DNA from: Yoonia sp. BS5-3
GTDB lineage: Bacteria; Pseudomonadota; Alphaproteobacteria; Rhodobacterales; Rhodobacteraceae
Direction of reading: 5' to 3'
NCBI RefSeq assembly: GCF_038069655.2
Contig: NZ_CP150951.2
Location: 1,116,001 to 1,180,000 of the forward strand
Length of the DNA stretch: 64,000 bases
Under the pieces are notes generated by a model. The model was not told the DNA's origin. It did not search any database and saw only the letters and a list, made by a program, of their open reading frames with translations. Shown here one piece after another: positions 8,419-17,016 of the stretch (position 1 is the stretch's first letter; every line of letters begins with the position of its first letter). A program made the translations under genes and the position numbers.

Positions 8419-10422
8419 CTAGGCGCGGGCAATGCGGGGTCTGCCGCTTCCCACCGCGCGCAATGTCGCCTCGATAAACATCGGCTGGCCTTCGATCTGC
8501 GTTTCTTTGACGTCGCGGGTAACGCGCACCGAAATCTCATCGACACCGGCCTCACGCGCCTTTTGGCGTACGCCGTCGCTTAGCGCGGCTTCAAGCGCGT
8601 CTAATGCAGCCTCTTGCGCAGTGAAAACCTGCACACCATCGGGCAAATGCACAGCGAATTTACCGGCGCCAGCCGCCGTGACCGTTCCGCTCATCTGCAT
8701 CTGTACCTGCCCAATAACGGCGCCAATCGCATTGGCGACATGACCATTGGCAGGCAGCCGCATCTGCGTGCCCAGACGCGCGCCAACCGGTTCATAATAA
8801 GCCGCCGCCGAGGCCCCAAGCCCAATCACCGGCACCCCCAGCGACAGCTGGGTCTGGATAATATCGGCATGTTGATCCATCCCGGCCAATGCCAAAGGAT
8901 GCCCCGGCAGGTCGGCAGGATCGGCCCAGTCGCGGCCATCTTCGGCAAAGGCGGCAGCCAGCAGGCAATCCACGGTTTGCGCTTGCAGTTGCTTGATGAT
9001 CATCGCCGCCAAAGTTGGGGCATCCGCAGCGACAGGCTGGCCCGCTCCGGTCCGGTTACGGGCATACAGCGTCAGTGCCTTTTCTGCGGCGGCGATATCC
9101 CAAACATCCGTCAAACCTGCAACATGCGCCGCATCTGACGGGGTGACACCTGCCAATAAAACAAAGCCGCGATCAGCCAAGCGGATCAGCGCGGGGTTTT
9201 CCATACGGGTCAAGACCACATCGCCCAGCCTTTGCGGGCCGTTCGCGAGCCGGGCGGCCACCGCCGTTTCGCGTGCATCCAAACCAGTGGGCATGTTTTG
9301 CCAAAGAGGCACAACAAACTGCCCGCCATCCGCTGCCGGAACATCAAGCGTCAAGGCCTTGTCCAGCGCGTCGTGCACGAATGCCCGAAACTGCGTAGCG
9401 AGCAATGAAATGGGCATCAACCGGCGCGGCCCGAGGCGCAGACCGGCATTCAGACCATCGGTGATATGCACCGCACTATCGCCGCCAAGACCCGTGGTGC
9501 GCATTGCCACCGCTTCAACCATCGTGCGGAACGGCCCGACACGGGCGCCTTGCGGATCAATCTGCGGACGGCCATCGCGCAATAGGCAAATATCCGTCGT
9601 TGTCCCGCCAATATCGCTGACAAGCGCATCCGTTTCACCGGTTAGCCAACGCGCCCCCGCGATTGAGGCCGCAGGGCCGCTCAAGATCGTCTCAATCGGC
9701 TTTTCACGGGCCAGGTCGGCCGAAATCAACGCACCATCACCGCGCACGACCATCAGACGGGCAGGAATACCAAGGCGCTGCAAATGCGCCTCGCAGGCGG
9801 TGATCAACCCATCGATCATACCGATCAATCGGGCGTTCAGAACAGCCGTCAGCGCGCGTTTTGGGCCGCCCAAAGCCGATGACAGCTCATGCGAGCAGGT
9901 CACGGGTTTACCCGTCTTTTGGCGGATCAGGTCACGGGCTGTGATTTCATGGGCTGGGTTTCGGGTCGCAAAGCTGGCGGCTACGGCAAATGCGGTCACG
10001 CCAGGATCAAGCCGGTCCAGCCCGGCACGCAAGGCATCCATGTCAAATGGGGCAGCCTCCGCCCCCGCATGATTGTGGCCGCCGTCCAACCGAAGCACCG
10101 GATCACCGCGTAGCGCATCGCCAAGGCCGGCGCGGCCGAGATCGGCCTCTTCAAAACCAATGGAAATCAGCGCGACCCGGCCGCCCTGGCATTCGACAAG
10201 GGCATTGGTGGCAAGTGTCGTGGACAAGGAAACCAGTTGGATATCGGCTGCGGGAATGGCTGCCTGGCTGATCGCGGCATCAATCGCCGCGCCAACACCC
10301 AAAGCCAGATCAGGCCGGGTGGTCAAGGCTTTGGCGGTAGCAATAATCTGATCAGACGCATCATCAAGGATCACAGCATCGGTATAGGTGCCACCCGTGT
10401 CCACGCCCAAAAGATAGCTCAT
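8419..10422 (-). CDS. hydantoinase/oxoprolinase family protein (HyuA-type)
   Basis: A 667-residue protein with hydantoinase/oxoprolinase N-terminal domain (LGVDTGGTYTDAV at the start) and the central ATPase-fold motif SDIGGTTTDICLL (about residue 268). Family members are ATP-dependent 5-oxoprolinase/N-methylhydantoinase A subunits or acetone-carboxylase-like subunits. The ATG at 10422 is chosen; an in-frame GTG lies one codon upstream. The usual HyuB partner is absent on either side, and the gene stands alone between ynjF (113 bp away) and a divergent methyltransferase, so its substrate is undetermined. Confidence 0.82.
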   Translation of the reverse strand: MSYLLGVDTGGTYTDAVILDDASDQIIATAKALTTRPDLALGVGAAIDAAISQAAIPAADIQLVSLSTTLATNALVECQGGRVALISIGFEEADLGRAGLGDALRGDPVLRLDGGHNHAGAEAAPFDMDALRAGLDRLDPGVTAFAVAASFATRNPAHEITARDLIRQKTGKPVTCSHELSSALGGPKRALTAVLNARLIGMIDGLITACEAHLQRLGIPARLMVVRGDGALISADLAREKPIETILSGPAASIAGARWLTGETDALVSDIGGTTTDICLLRDGRPQIDPQGARVGPFRTMVEAVAMRTTGLGGDSAVHITDGLNAGLRLGPRRLMPISLLATQFRAFVHDALDKALTLDVPAADGGQFVVPLWQNMPTGLDARETAVAARLANGPQRLGDVVLTRMENPALIRLADRGFVLLAGVTPSDAAHVAGLTDVWDIAAAEKALTLYARNRTGAGQPVAADAPTLAAMIIKQLQAQTVDCLLAAAFAEDGRDWADPADLPGHPLALAGMDQHADIIQTQLSLGVPVIGLGASAAAYYEPVGARLGTQMRLPANGHVANAIGAVIGQVQMQMSGTVTAAGAGKFAVHLPDGVQVFTAQEAALDALEAALSDGVRQKAREAGVDEISVRVTRDVKETQIEGQPMFIEATLRAVGSGRPRIARA

Positions 10423-10591
10423 CACGTCGTCCGTTTCGTTTCACATTGGCCTGATAAGCGGTCCGAAGGGACCAAAATGCAACGACAATTTACCATAGTT
10501 CCGCCAAAAGCGTGGCGCATTGGCGGGACATGCTTTACGGCAACGCAATCTTCAACCAATCTGCGCCCTATTCGGCAGTGAAAGACAATTC

Positions 10592-11212
10592 ATGTTCAAG
10601 AAATCCATCGGCCAAGCCCACGAAAAACTGGTTTTTAACCGCCGTGTCCGCGTGCTTGTTGAAGAAATCGGCGCCATGTTGCCTGCAGGGGCGCAAATGC
10701 TGGACGTGGGAACCGGTGATGGCCAGATCGCCAAGATGATCGGCGAACGGCAGGATGGCACGGTTGTCCAGGGTATCGACATCATGGAGCGTGAAACGAT
10801 CCATATCCCTGTGACATTGTTTGACGGCAAAACCATCCCGATGGAAGATAACAGCGTCGATATCGTCACCTTTGTCGATGTGCTGCATCATACGGATGAT
10901 CCGCAGATTTTGATCAGCGAAGCATCTCGCGTCGCCCGTAAAGCAGTGATCATCAAAGACCATCTAAGCGAGAACAAACTCGATCATCTGACATTGCGGC
11001 TGATGGATTGGGTCGGCAACGCGCCGCACGGGGTCGTGCTGCCCTATAACTATTCGCCGCGCCGCGATTGGGAAACATGGTTTGCAAATGCAGATCTGAC
11101 AATCGATAAATTCCAGACCAAAGTGCCGCTATATCCTGCGCCGCTCAGGTGGGTATTTGGGCGCAAACTGCATTTTATTGCGCGTCTGACCCCGGGGAAT
11201 GGCGAAAAATAA
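10592..11212 (+). CDS. class I SAM-dependent methyltransferase
   Basis: A 206-residue methyltransferase. The start at 10592 (MFKKSIGQAHEKLVF) has GAAAG upstream. Motif I is LDVGTGDG (37-44), followed by the acidic GIDIMER and the post-motif VDVLHHTDDP block typical of the Methyltransf_11 group. Substrate unknown; its position beside GtrA and glycosyltransferase genes suggests a cell-envelope lipid or sugar. Its 3' end overlaps the convergent gtrA-like gene by 38 bp. Confidence 0.82.
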   Translation: MFKKSIGQAHEKLVFNRRVRVLVEEIGAMLPAGAQMLDVGTGDGQIAKMIGERQDGTVVQGIDIMERETIHIPVTLFDGKTIPMEDNSVDIVTFVDVLHHTDDPQILISEASRVARKAVIIKDHLSENKLDHLTLRLMDWVGNAPHGVVLPYNYSPRRDWETWFANADLTIDKFQTKVPLYPAPLRWVFGRKLHFIARLTPGNGEK

Positions 11213-11567
11213 TGAACCGGCAGATGGCATAGCTGACCACGGCAGCTGTGCCTGCCGTGACCAAGAAAATCAGCGTATCCCATAGAAAGATGCGCGTCAC
11301 AAAACGGCTGGTGATCGTTGATACAACAGCGAGGCTGGCCACCTGTGTTCCCGCATAGATTAGCATAGCTGATCGGCCCGTCTGATCGGCGCGAAAGGCG
11401 ATCTTCTTTTGCGCCCAAAAGGCCAGTGGAATGCAAAGCAGATAGATGATCACGCTTGTCGGTAGTGGCGGCGCAGAAGCAAAACGAATAAGTGCCGACG
11501 TCACAAGCGCATAGCTTAGGCTAAAACTACCGCCAACAGCCAGAAAACGCAGAAAGGCCCAATCCAT
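11175..11567 (-). CDS. GtrA-like membrane protein
   Basis: A 130-residue protein with four predicted membrane segments and the GtrA/DPMS layout: FLRFLAVGGSFSLSYALV at the start and VSYAICRFIIFR near the end. GtrA proteins are thought to help move polyprenyl-linked sugars across the inner membrane, working with a GT2 enzyme and a GT-C glycosyltransferase; both are next door (11567-13342 and 13546-14703). Its ATG overlaps the stop of the upstream gene (TGATG), so the two are co-translated. Confidence 0.85.
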   Translation of the reverse strand: MDWAFLRFLAVGGSFSLSYALVTSALIRFASAPPLPTSVIIYLLCIPLAFWAQKKIAFRADQTGRSAMLIYAGTQVASLAVVSTITSRFVTRIFLWDTLIFLVTAGTAAVVSYAICRFIIFRHSPGSDAQ

Positions 11568-13342
11568 CAGCGCAGCACTTCGAAAAGAAGCTGATTTTCA
11601 TCCGAGAGCGGCACAGGGCGCAGCCAGTCAACGGTACCACCATCGGCCAAGGCGCGCGCGGGTGCGCCCCGATATTGATACCCTTTGCAAAGCAGCAGGT
11701 AAGTCGCGCCAGAGTCTTTGACAAAGGTCTCCATCTCGGCAGCTTCCAATTCGAAGGGAACGATACTGTTGCGCATCGCCGCCGCGCTGCGGTGATAGCT
11801 AACCGACAATACATCATGATGCGTCGCCCAAAGCAGTGAGGGGCCAAAATTGAAATTGTTCAAGATCAGGCCAGGAGGCGCTTCGTTCAGGGCAATAAGC
11901 GCGTCGTAGGTTCTGCAATCTGCGGCTTGGGTCAGTGCAGACCGATCAGTTACTGGCACAAAGGGTCGTATGGCAGCGGCGAACTGCCCCGGTGACATGA
12001 CCGCGGTGGAAAAAACCAAAAGAAGCAGGGCACTGATCGGCTTTCGGCCTTTCAAATATCGATCAAGTAGGCAGGCAAGCACATATCCCGCCAATATCGG
12101 CACGACCGAGGCCGCCATGATCACAGTGCGCATCTGCACAAAAATCATGGCAATTCCAGCAAGGCAGACGAACAAAAGACCAAACAATGCGGTCGTATTA
12201 CGCTGCTCGCGGCGATGACTGGCTAAAATGGCGAAACCAGCCAATGTGGTCACAAAGACGGGCAGGACAAATGTAACAAAGGGCGCAGGGCGGCTGATGG
12301 CATAATCCAATCCTGGCCTAGCCTCGATGATGCGGCCACTGATGAATTCCTGCAAAACGGGGGGGAGATTGGCATAAGGGCCGTCCAGGCAGGGCGATAC
12401 CAGCTCCCAAGCTGCAAAAATGCCAATCGCCGTCAAAATGGCGGTGATCGCCAGATGAACCACAGGGCGGCGAAAGACCGGCCCAAAGGCAAGCGGCAAA
12501 ACGCTGGCACCAGCGGCGATCCACACCAATGCCAGGGTTGGTGTGCCCAGTTGATCACAAATCGGCTGCAAGCGGCTGGCAGGCGCCGCCTGCCCCAGCC
12601 ACAGGACAATGGCGCTCAGGCCAAGGGTCAGACAAAACGAAACCAGCAGCTGCCGGGTTAGCGCCGTGCCGTCCAAAATGACACGCAGCAGAACAACCGT
12701 GCCAATGACGATCACAAAGGGCAGGCTTTCAAGCCCAATGGCCAACGAAAAGGCCGCCGAAAATCCACCAACGATCCCAGCGAAAACAGGGCGATCGGGC
12801 CAAACAACGGCAAGGGCCATCAACGTCATGGTCAACATCTGCACATTGTGATGGTCCAGATTGCCGCCACCGGAATGCAAATCGCCCGTGACAGGCCAAA
12901 GGGCTGTGCAAAGCAGCGCAAAACAGGCTGCAGGAACGCCAAATAACCGGCGTGTGGCAAAGCCGATCACCATTAAATTCAGCATCATGACGAAGGTGGG
13001 CCAGATAACGGCTGCCAAGACCTCGGCAGTGGGCATTGGCAGGAACCATGACAAAGGCAGGATAATCGCAGCGATGCCAAGATCGAGATAACGGGACCAA
13101 TGAAGCGAAACCCCCTCAGGCGGGACCGCGCGATATTGGGCCACATCGTACCAGCCCTGCCCGGCCAGCCAGTCCCGCACGGACAAAAGACGCATGATGT
13201 CATCATTGCCTTGTTTTGCGAAATTGGCGAAGGCCTGCGTGCTGTAGAAAATCGCCTCAATCAGGACCATGATCAGGACCAGAGCAAGCACGATCTGAAA
13301 TGGGCGCTCGCGCAAAACGCGCAAAACAGCAGATTCGCTCAT
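11567..13342 (-). CDS. multi-spanning membrane protein, GT-C glycosyltransferase-like
   Basis: A 591-residue protein with about ten or more membrane segments, an early periplasmic-type loop with acidic and basic residues (GNDDIMRLLSVRDWLAGQGWYD), a GGGNLDHHNVQ block and a soluble C-terminal domain. This matches GT-C-fold polyprenyl-sugar glycosyltransferases in architecture, but no single diagnostic motif proves it. It uses the ATG at 13342 (a TTG precedes it). It is co-transcribed with the GtrA-like gene, which favours a role in modifying lipid or surface glycan on the periplasmic side. Confidence 0.7.
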   Translation of the reverse strand: MSESAVLRVLRERPFQIVLALVLIMVLIEAIFYSTQAFANFAKQGNDDIMRLLSVRDWLAGQGWYDVAQYRAVPPEGVSLHWSRYLDLGIAAIILPLSWFLPMPTAEVLAAVIWPTFVMMLNLMVIGFATRRLFGVPAACFALLCTALWPVTGDLHSGGGNLDHHNVQMLTMTLMALAVVWPDRPVFAGIVGGFSAAFSLAIGLESLPFVIVIGTVVLLRVILDGTALTRQLLVSFCLTLGLSAIVLWLGQAAPASRLQPICDQLGTPTLALVWIAAGASVLPLAFGPVFRRPVVHLAITAILTAIGIFAAWELVSPCLDGPYANLPPVLQEFISGRIIEARPGLDYAISRPAPFVTFVLPVFVTTLAGFAILASHRREQRNTTALFGLLFVCLAGIAMIFVQMRTVIMAASVVPILAGYVLACLLDRYLKGRKPISALLLLVFSTAVMSPGQFAAAIRPFVPVTDRSALTQAADCRTYDALIALNEAPPGLILNNFNFGPSLLWATHHDVLSVSYHRSAAAMRNSIVPFELEAAEMETFVKDSGATYLLLCKGYQYRGAPARALADGGTVDWLRPVPLSDENQLLFEVLR

Positions 13343-13345
13343 CAA

Positions 13346-13545
13346 AAATACCTTCTTTATGACCGTCAGAGGCCTAGCACGCGCGGCTATACCGCAACAT
13401 AGCCGGTTATGGCCAACCGGGCCGCAGCGAAACGTTGTTGCGCAAAGGCCACGACATGGCCTATCCGCATCTTAACCAAGCCTGAATTACGCCCTAATCT
13501 GCCGCTACCAACCATGACGAAACAAATATAAGAGCCGCGCATATC
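13346..13545. promoter_or_regulatory. divergent intergenic region between GT-C-like gene and GT2 gene
   Basis: Two hundred bases hold the 5' ends of both the minus-strand membrane protein and the plus-strand GT2. An AT-rich stretch near 13520-13530 could serve as a -10 region for the GT2 gene. No convincing operator, RNA gene or small ORF was seen. Confidence 0.35.
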
Positions 13546-14703
13546 ATGACCGAACTAACCATCCTGATGCCCTGCCTGAACGAGGCTGAAACGCTCGAAA
13601 CCTGTATCGTCAAGGCGATGGACTATCTCAAAAGATCCGATGTGGATGGTGAAGTGCTGATCGCTGATAACGGGTCCACCGATGGCAGCCAAGACATTGC
13701 CAAAAGGCTTGGGGCGCGGGTGGTTGATGTCCCGGTCAAGGGCTACGGAGCCGCGCTTGGGGCAGGCATTGCCGCCGCCAAAGGCAAGTTCGTCATCATG
13801 GGTGACAGCGACGATTCGTACGATTTTTCGAACCTTGATCCCTTTGTTGAAGAGCTCCGCAAAGGGGCTGATCTGGTGATGGGCAACCGTTTCCGGGGCG
13901 GGATCGAAAAAGACGCCATGCCGCCGCTGCACCGCTATTTGGGCAACCCCGTTCTGTCAGCAGTCGGGCGGGTCTTTTACCGGACGCCTGTGGGCGATTT
14001 CCATTGCGGGCTGCGCGGTTTCTCGCGCGAGGCTATTTTGGGGCTGCACCTAAACACACCTGGGATGGAATTTGCCTCAGAAATGGTGATCCGGGCGACG
14101 TTATTCGGGCTGGATATCCGCGAAGTGCCAACAACCCTGAAACCGGACGGGCGGTCACGGCCACCGCATCTGCGCAGCTGGCGCGATGGGTGGCTGCATC
14201 TGAAACTGCTTTTGACCTTCGCGCCGTACTGGCTGTTCTATTATCCGGGGCTGATCATGTTCTGGACCGGGCTGATCAGCTTTTGCGCGCTGATGATGGG
14301 GCCTGTGGTGATCGGCGGTGTGACCTTTGATGTCGGGACAATGATCTTGTCGAGTGCGCTTTTGCTGACCGGGTTCCAGATGGTCTGCTTTTACGCGCTA
14401 TCACGGATTTTTGCGGTCCGGTTCAATCTTCTGCCGACCTCTGACAGGTTTGAACGGCTGCGCAAAAAGATCACGGTCGATAACGCCTGCATTGCCGGGG
14501 GTATCCTGCTGTTTATCGCATTTATCGCAACCTTGTCGGGGATCTTCAGCTGGGGGGCGACCGGCTTTGGGGATATGGATGCCAGCAGTATCGTGCGCGC
14601 CGCCTCTATGGCTGTGGTCAGCGCGTCCCTTGGGTTGCAATTCATCACGACCGGGTTCCTGTCATCGATGCTGCAACAACAGATCAGACCTGATCCGTCT
14701 TAG
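13546..14703 (+). CDS. GT2-family glycosyltransferase, dolichyl-phosphate mannosyltransferase-like
   Basis: A 385-residue enzyme. The N-terminal GT2 domain (TILMPCLNEAETL; VLIADNGSTDGS; DxD-type GDSDDSYD near 86-92; DFHCGLRGFSREA) is followed by about four membrane segments after residue 225. This is the layout of polyprenyl-phosphate hexose synthases that charge undecaprenyl phosphate with a nucleotide sugar. With GtrA (flippase helper) and the GT-C-like protein it makes a plausible three-step glycan decoration set. The stop codon lies in a palindrome (14700-14717). Confidence 0.85.
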   Translation: MTELTILMPCLNEAETLETCIVKAMDYLKRSDVDGEVLIADNGSTDGSQDIAKRLGARVVDVPVKGYGAALGAGIAAAKGKFVIMGDSDDSYDFSNLDPFVEELRKGADLVMGNRFRGGIEKDAMPPLHRYLGNPVLSAVGRVFYRTPVGDFHCGLRGFSREAILGLHLNTPGMEFASEMVIRATLFGLDIREVPTTLKPDGRSRPPHLRSWRDGWLHLKLLLTFAPYWLFYYPGLIMFWTGLISFCALMMGPVVIGGVTFDVGTMILSSALLLTGFQMVCFYALSRIFAVRFNLLPTSDRFERLRKKITVDNACIAGGILLFIAFIATLSGIFSWGATGFGDMDASSIVRAASMAVVSASLGLQFITTGFLSSMLQQQIRPDPS

Positions 14704-14717
14704 GGTCAGGACCCTAA
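14700..14717. repeat. perfect palindrome overlapping the GT2 stop codon
   Basis: TTAGGGTCAGGACCCTAA has 8-bp arms and a 2-bp centre. It includes the TAG stop of the GT2 gene and lies 20 bp before the M20 deacylase ATG. It has no T-run on either side, so it looks more like a protein-binding site or a translational hairpin than an intrinsic terminator. Confidence 0.5.
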
Positions 14718-14737
14718 GGGTTGCGATGGCATGAACC

Positions 14738-16027
14738 ATGGCCAATAGTCGGGCCATGGACATCCTGAATGACGCCATCACAAACCGGCGCGATGATCTG
14801 ATTGGGCTGACCCAAGACCTGATCAGGATCCCCACGCTGAACCCGCCCGGGGACTGCTATCGCGAGATTTGCGAATATCTTGAAAGGCGGCTGAAACGCA
14901 GCGGCTTTGAAACGCAGCTGATCCGGGCCACCGGCACACCGGGGGACAGTGATAAATATCCTCGCTGGAACATTGTCGCGCGGCGGACTGGCAAAATGGC
15001 AGGCGATTGCGTGCATTTCAACAGCCATACGGATGTGGTTGAGGTCGGCAGCGGCTGGACCAAAGACCCGTTTGGCGGGGAACTGGACGACGGCAAGATC
15101 TACGGGCGCGGGGCCTGCGACATGAAAGGCGGGCTGGCCGCCTCAATCATCGCGGCAGAGGCCTTTATCGCAACGCACCCGGATTTCAGCGGGGCGATCG
15201 AAATATCCGGGACAGCCGACGAAGAATCGGGGGGCTATGGCGGCGTCGCCTATCTGGCCGAGCAGGGTTATTTCGACCCAAAACGGGTCCAACATGTGAT
15301 CATCCCCGAACCTTTGAACAAAGACCGGGTGTGCCTTGGGCACCGGGGTGGCTGGTGGGCCGAGATCGAAACATTTGGTGAGATCGCCCATGGGTCCATG
15401 CCGTTTCTGGGCGATTGCGCGGTGCGGCATATGGGGGCGGTGCTGAACGAATTTGAAGATAAGCTCTTTCCGGCCATGGCAGCACGGACAACGGATATGC
15501 CCGTCGTACCCGAGGGGGCGCGGTCTTCGACGATGAACATCAATTCGGTGCATGGCGGCCAACCCGAACAGGACGAAGACTATACCGGCCTGCCGGCGCA
15601 TTGCGTCCCCGATAGCTGCCGGATCGTGATCGACCGGCGCTTTCTGGCAGAAGAAAATATCGAAGATGTCCGGGGCGAGGTGACAGCCCTGCTCGACGGT
15701 CTCAAGGCCGAACGGGCCAAGTTCAACTACGACTTGCGCGAAATTAACCTGGTGCTGCCCAGCATGACAGACCGGGACGCGCCCGTGGTGCAAACCATCG
15801 CCGCGCAGATTGAGTCTGTCCTGGGCAAACCCGCCGAATTCGTCGCCTCACCCGGGACGTATGACCAAAAACACATCGACCGGATCGGCAAGCTGAAAAA
15901 CTGCATTGCCTATGGGCCAGGGATTTTAGAACTGGCGCATAAACCCGACGAATATGTCGGGGTTGAAGACATGTTGGACAGCGCCAAGGTGATGGCTGGT
16001 GGGCTAAGGGATATTTTGTTGCCCTAG
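14738..16027 (+). CDS. M20-family metallo-deacylase, ArgE/DapE type
   Basis: A 429-residue di-zinc hydrolase. Metal ligands are visible: H97 and D99 (NSHTDVVEVGSGW), D128 (GRGACDMKGG), the catalytic E162 and ligand E163 (ADEESGG), and a late His in YDQKHIDR. The central PEPLNKDRV and dimerisation domain follow the acetylornithine deacetylase/succinyl-diaminopimelate desuccinylase pattern. Roseobacter members of this group act on varied N-acyl amino acids, so the substrate is open. A second in-frame ATG at 14756 is an alternative start. A GGGTGGGTAAAACCC hairpin follows the stop. Confidence 0.83.
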   Translation: MANSRAMDILNDAITNRRDDLIGLTQDLIRIPTLNPPGDCYREICEYLERRLKRSGFETQLIRATGTPGDSDKYPRWNIVARRTGKMAGDCVHFNSHTDVVEVGSGWTKDPFGGELDDGKIYGRGACDMKGGLAASIIAAEAFIATHPDFSGAIEISGTADEESGGYGGVAYLAEQGYFDPKRVQHVIIPEPLNKDRVCLGHRGGWWAEIETFGEIAHGSMPFLGDCAVRHMGAVLNEFEDKLFPAMAARTTDMPVVPEGARSSTMNINSVHGGQPEQDEDYTGLPAHCVPDSCRIVIDRRFLAEENIEDVRGEVTALLDGLKAERAKFNYDLREINLVLPSMTDRDAPVVQTIAAQIESVLGKPAEFVASPGTYDQKHIDRIGKLKNCIAYGPGILELAHKPDEYVGVEDMLDSAKVMAGGLRDILLP

Positions 16028-16055
16028 GACGATCCAGCTTTCAACGCAACGTAGG

Positions 16056-16070
16056 GTGGGTAAAACCCAC
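16056..16070 (+). terminator. short hairpin after the M20 deacylase
   Basis: GTGGGT / ACCCAC arms with an AAA loop lie 29 bp after the stop codon, inside a GTAGGGTGGGT...ACCCACGC unit that I recall as a dispersed intergenic repeat in Rhodobacteraceae. It lacks a T-run, so termination is possible but not assured. Confidence 0.4.
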
Positions 16071-16129
16071 GCGTCTCAACGCTGCCGCGCGAAACATGCG
16101 ATCCCGTCCAATTTGCAAAAGCTGCGCCC

Positions 16130-16528
16130 TTACTGGACCTCGGCGATCGTTGTGGATGACAGGCGGTCAATCAGGCTTTGCTCAATTTCATCCATCACAG
16201 ACTTCACCCTGCGGTGCAGCCGGTGTTCAACGGCGCAGGTTGGGACGTCTTCATCGGCGCGGCCAGCCACAAGCTGTTCGTCAAGCGCCAGATAGACATC
16301 CGCCAGCGTAATATCTTTCGGAGAACGGGCCAGGCGCCAGCCGCCCGCATGCCCCTTTTCCGAAATCAAAAGCCCCGCATTGCGCAATTTTCCCAAGACC
16401 CGGCGCACAACAACGGGGTTGGTGCCCGCATGATCAGCGATGTCGCTTGAGGTCCGCAGCTCGCCGGGGTTTCCTGCCATGTGACCAAGCGTATGCAAGG
16501 CCAGTGACAAGCGCGAATTTCGTTTCAT
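16130..16528 (-). CDS. Rrf2-family transcriptional regulator
   Basis: A 132-residue winged-helix regulator. The ATG at 16528 gives MKRNSRLSLALHTLGHMA and has a GGAAGAG Shine-Dalgarno. The HTH (TSSDIADHAGTNPVVVRRVLGKLRNAGLL) and wing (EKGHAGGWRLARSPKDITLADVY) follow the family. Iron-sulfur Rrf2 proteins (IscR, NsrR, RirA) carry three conserved cysteines; I see only one (PTCAVE), so cluster sensing is unlikely and a small-molecule or thiol signal is more plausible. It is divergent from the small-protein/ABC operon and probably controls it through the palindromes at 16551-16615. Confidence 0.88.
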   Translation of the reverse strand: MKRNSRLSLALHTLGHMAGNPGELRTSSDIADHAGTNPVVVRRVLGKLRNAGLLISEKGHAGGWRLARSPKDITLADVYLALDEQLVAGRADEDVPTCAVEHRLHRRVKSVMDEIEQSLIDRLSSTTIAEVQ

Positions 16529-16550
16529 AGGCGCTCTTCCTTCATCACAA

Positions 16551-16615
16551 TGCAACTTGTAACTGCAACTGTTGCATTTATCTAGTAACTACGTATGTTA
16601 CGTCTCTTGAGTAAC
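16551..16615. promoter_or_regulatory. probable operator cluster for the Rrf2-type regulator
   Basis: The divergent region holds TGCAACTGTTGCA (16564-16576, perfect 6-bp arms around one base), a further TGCAACT copy at 16551-16557, and GTAACTACGTATGTTAC (16585-16601, arms GTAAC/GTTAC), followed by another GTAAC at 16611. Palindromes of this size between an Rrf2 gene and its divergent neighbour fit autoregulated operators. Which of the two elements binds the regulator and which marks the promoters cannot be told from sequence. Confidence 0.55.
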
Positions 16616-16632
16616 ACCGGTTGGGGTCAAAC

Positions 16633-16737
16633 ATGTCGGATCAGCGTCTTCTTGTCACTGTTCTTTCCGGCTTACGTGGCAGCATAACAGCGACCTTTGC
16701 ACCTGAGCGGCCGCACAATCCGGAGGATACGAGATGA
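16633..16737 (+). CDS. possible 34-residue leader peptide or small protein
   Basis: An ATG at 16633 opens a 34-codon frame (starts MSDQRLLVTVLSG, ends RPHNPEDTR) whose TGA overlaps the ATG of the next gene (ATGA at 16734). The upstream GGTTGGGGT is only a moderate Shine-Dalgarno. No family was recognised. The coupling to the DUF6525-like gene and its place right after the regulator palindromes suggest a translated leader or a genuine small protein, but it may also be chance. Confidence 0.35.
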   Translation: MSDQRLLVTVLSGLRGSITATFAPERPHNPEDTR

Positions 16738-17006
16738 GCGGAAATCTCGGGGCCACATCATTGCGGCGCAAACGGCGCGCGTCCGATCCGATGCGCAGCT
16801 ATGATGCTTTGCCAACACCGTTGCGGCATTGGCTGGCCAATGCAGCGCTGCCCTGGTCGCCAAGTTCGGCACGCAAGCTTTGGAAACAGGCACAGGCGCG
16901 CGGGCTCAGCACCGAAGACGCCCTTTCGCTTTTATCCCAGGCCGAGGCCAAGACACTCGCCCGCGACACCCAAACAAAACCAAATACGATCCATCCAAAC
17001 CACTAA
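16734..17006 (+). CDS. small basic protein, DUF6525-like
   Basis: A 90-residue basic protein with GGAGGAT Shine-Dalgarno eight bases before the ATG. It contains NLGATSLRRKRRASDPM and the conserved-looking LPTPLRHWLANAALPWSPSSARKLWKQAQARG block, which I associate from memory with Rhodobacteraceae small proteins grouped as DUF6525. No catalytic motif or membrane segment is seen; it could bind nucleic acid or a partner protein. Its TAA is 10 bp before the ABC substrate-binding gene, so it sits in the same transcript. Confidence 0.65.
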   Translation: MSGNLGATSLRRKRRASDPMRSYDALPTPLRHWLANAALPWSPSSARKLWKQAQARGLSTEDALSLLSQAEAKTLARDTQTKPNTIHPNH

Positions 17007-17016
17007 AGGACCCTTT

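Noticed and set aside
8993-10072. 359-codon open frame on the plus strand
   Set aside because: Antisense to the HyuA gene; low-complexity Ala/Ser/Pro/Arg translation typical of shadow frames.
16801-17016. N-terminal extension of the opp/nik-type binding protein from an upstream ATG
   Set aside because: The extension overlaps the small basic protein gene and would bury the signal peptide; the ATG at 17017 has a proper Shine-Dalgarno.
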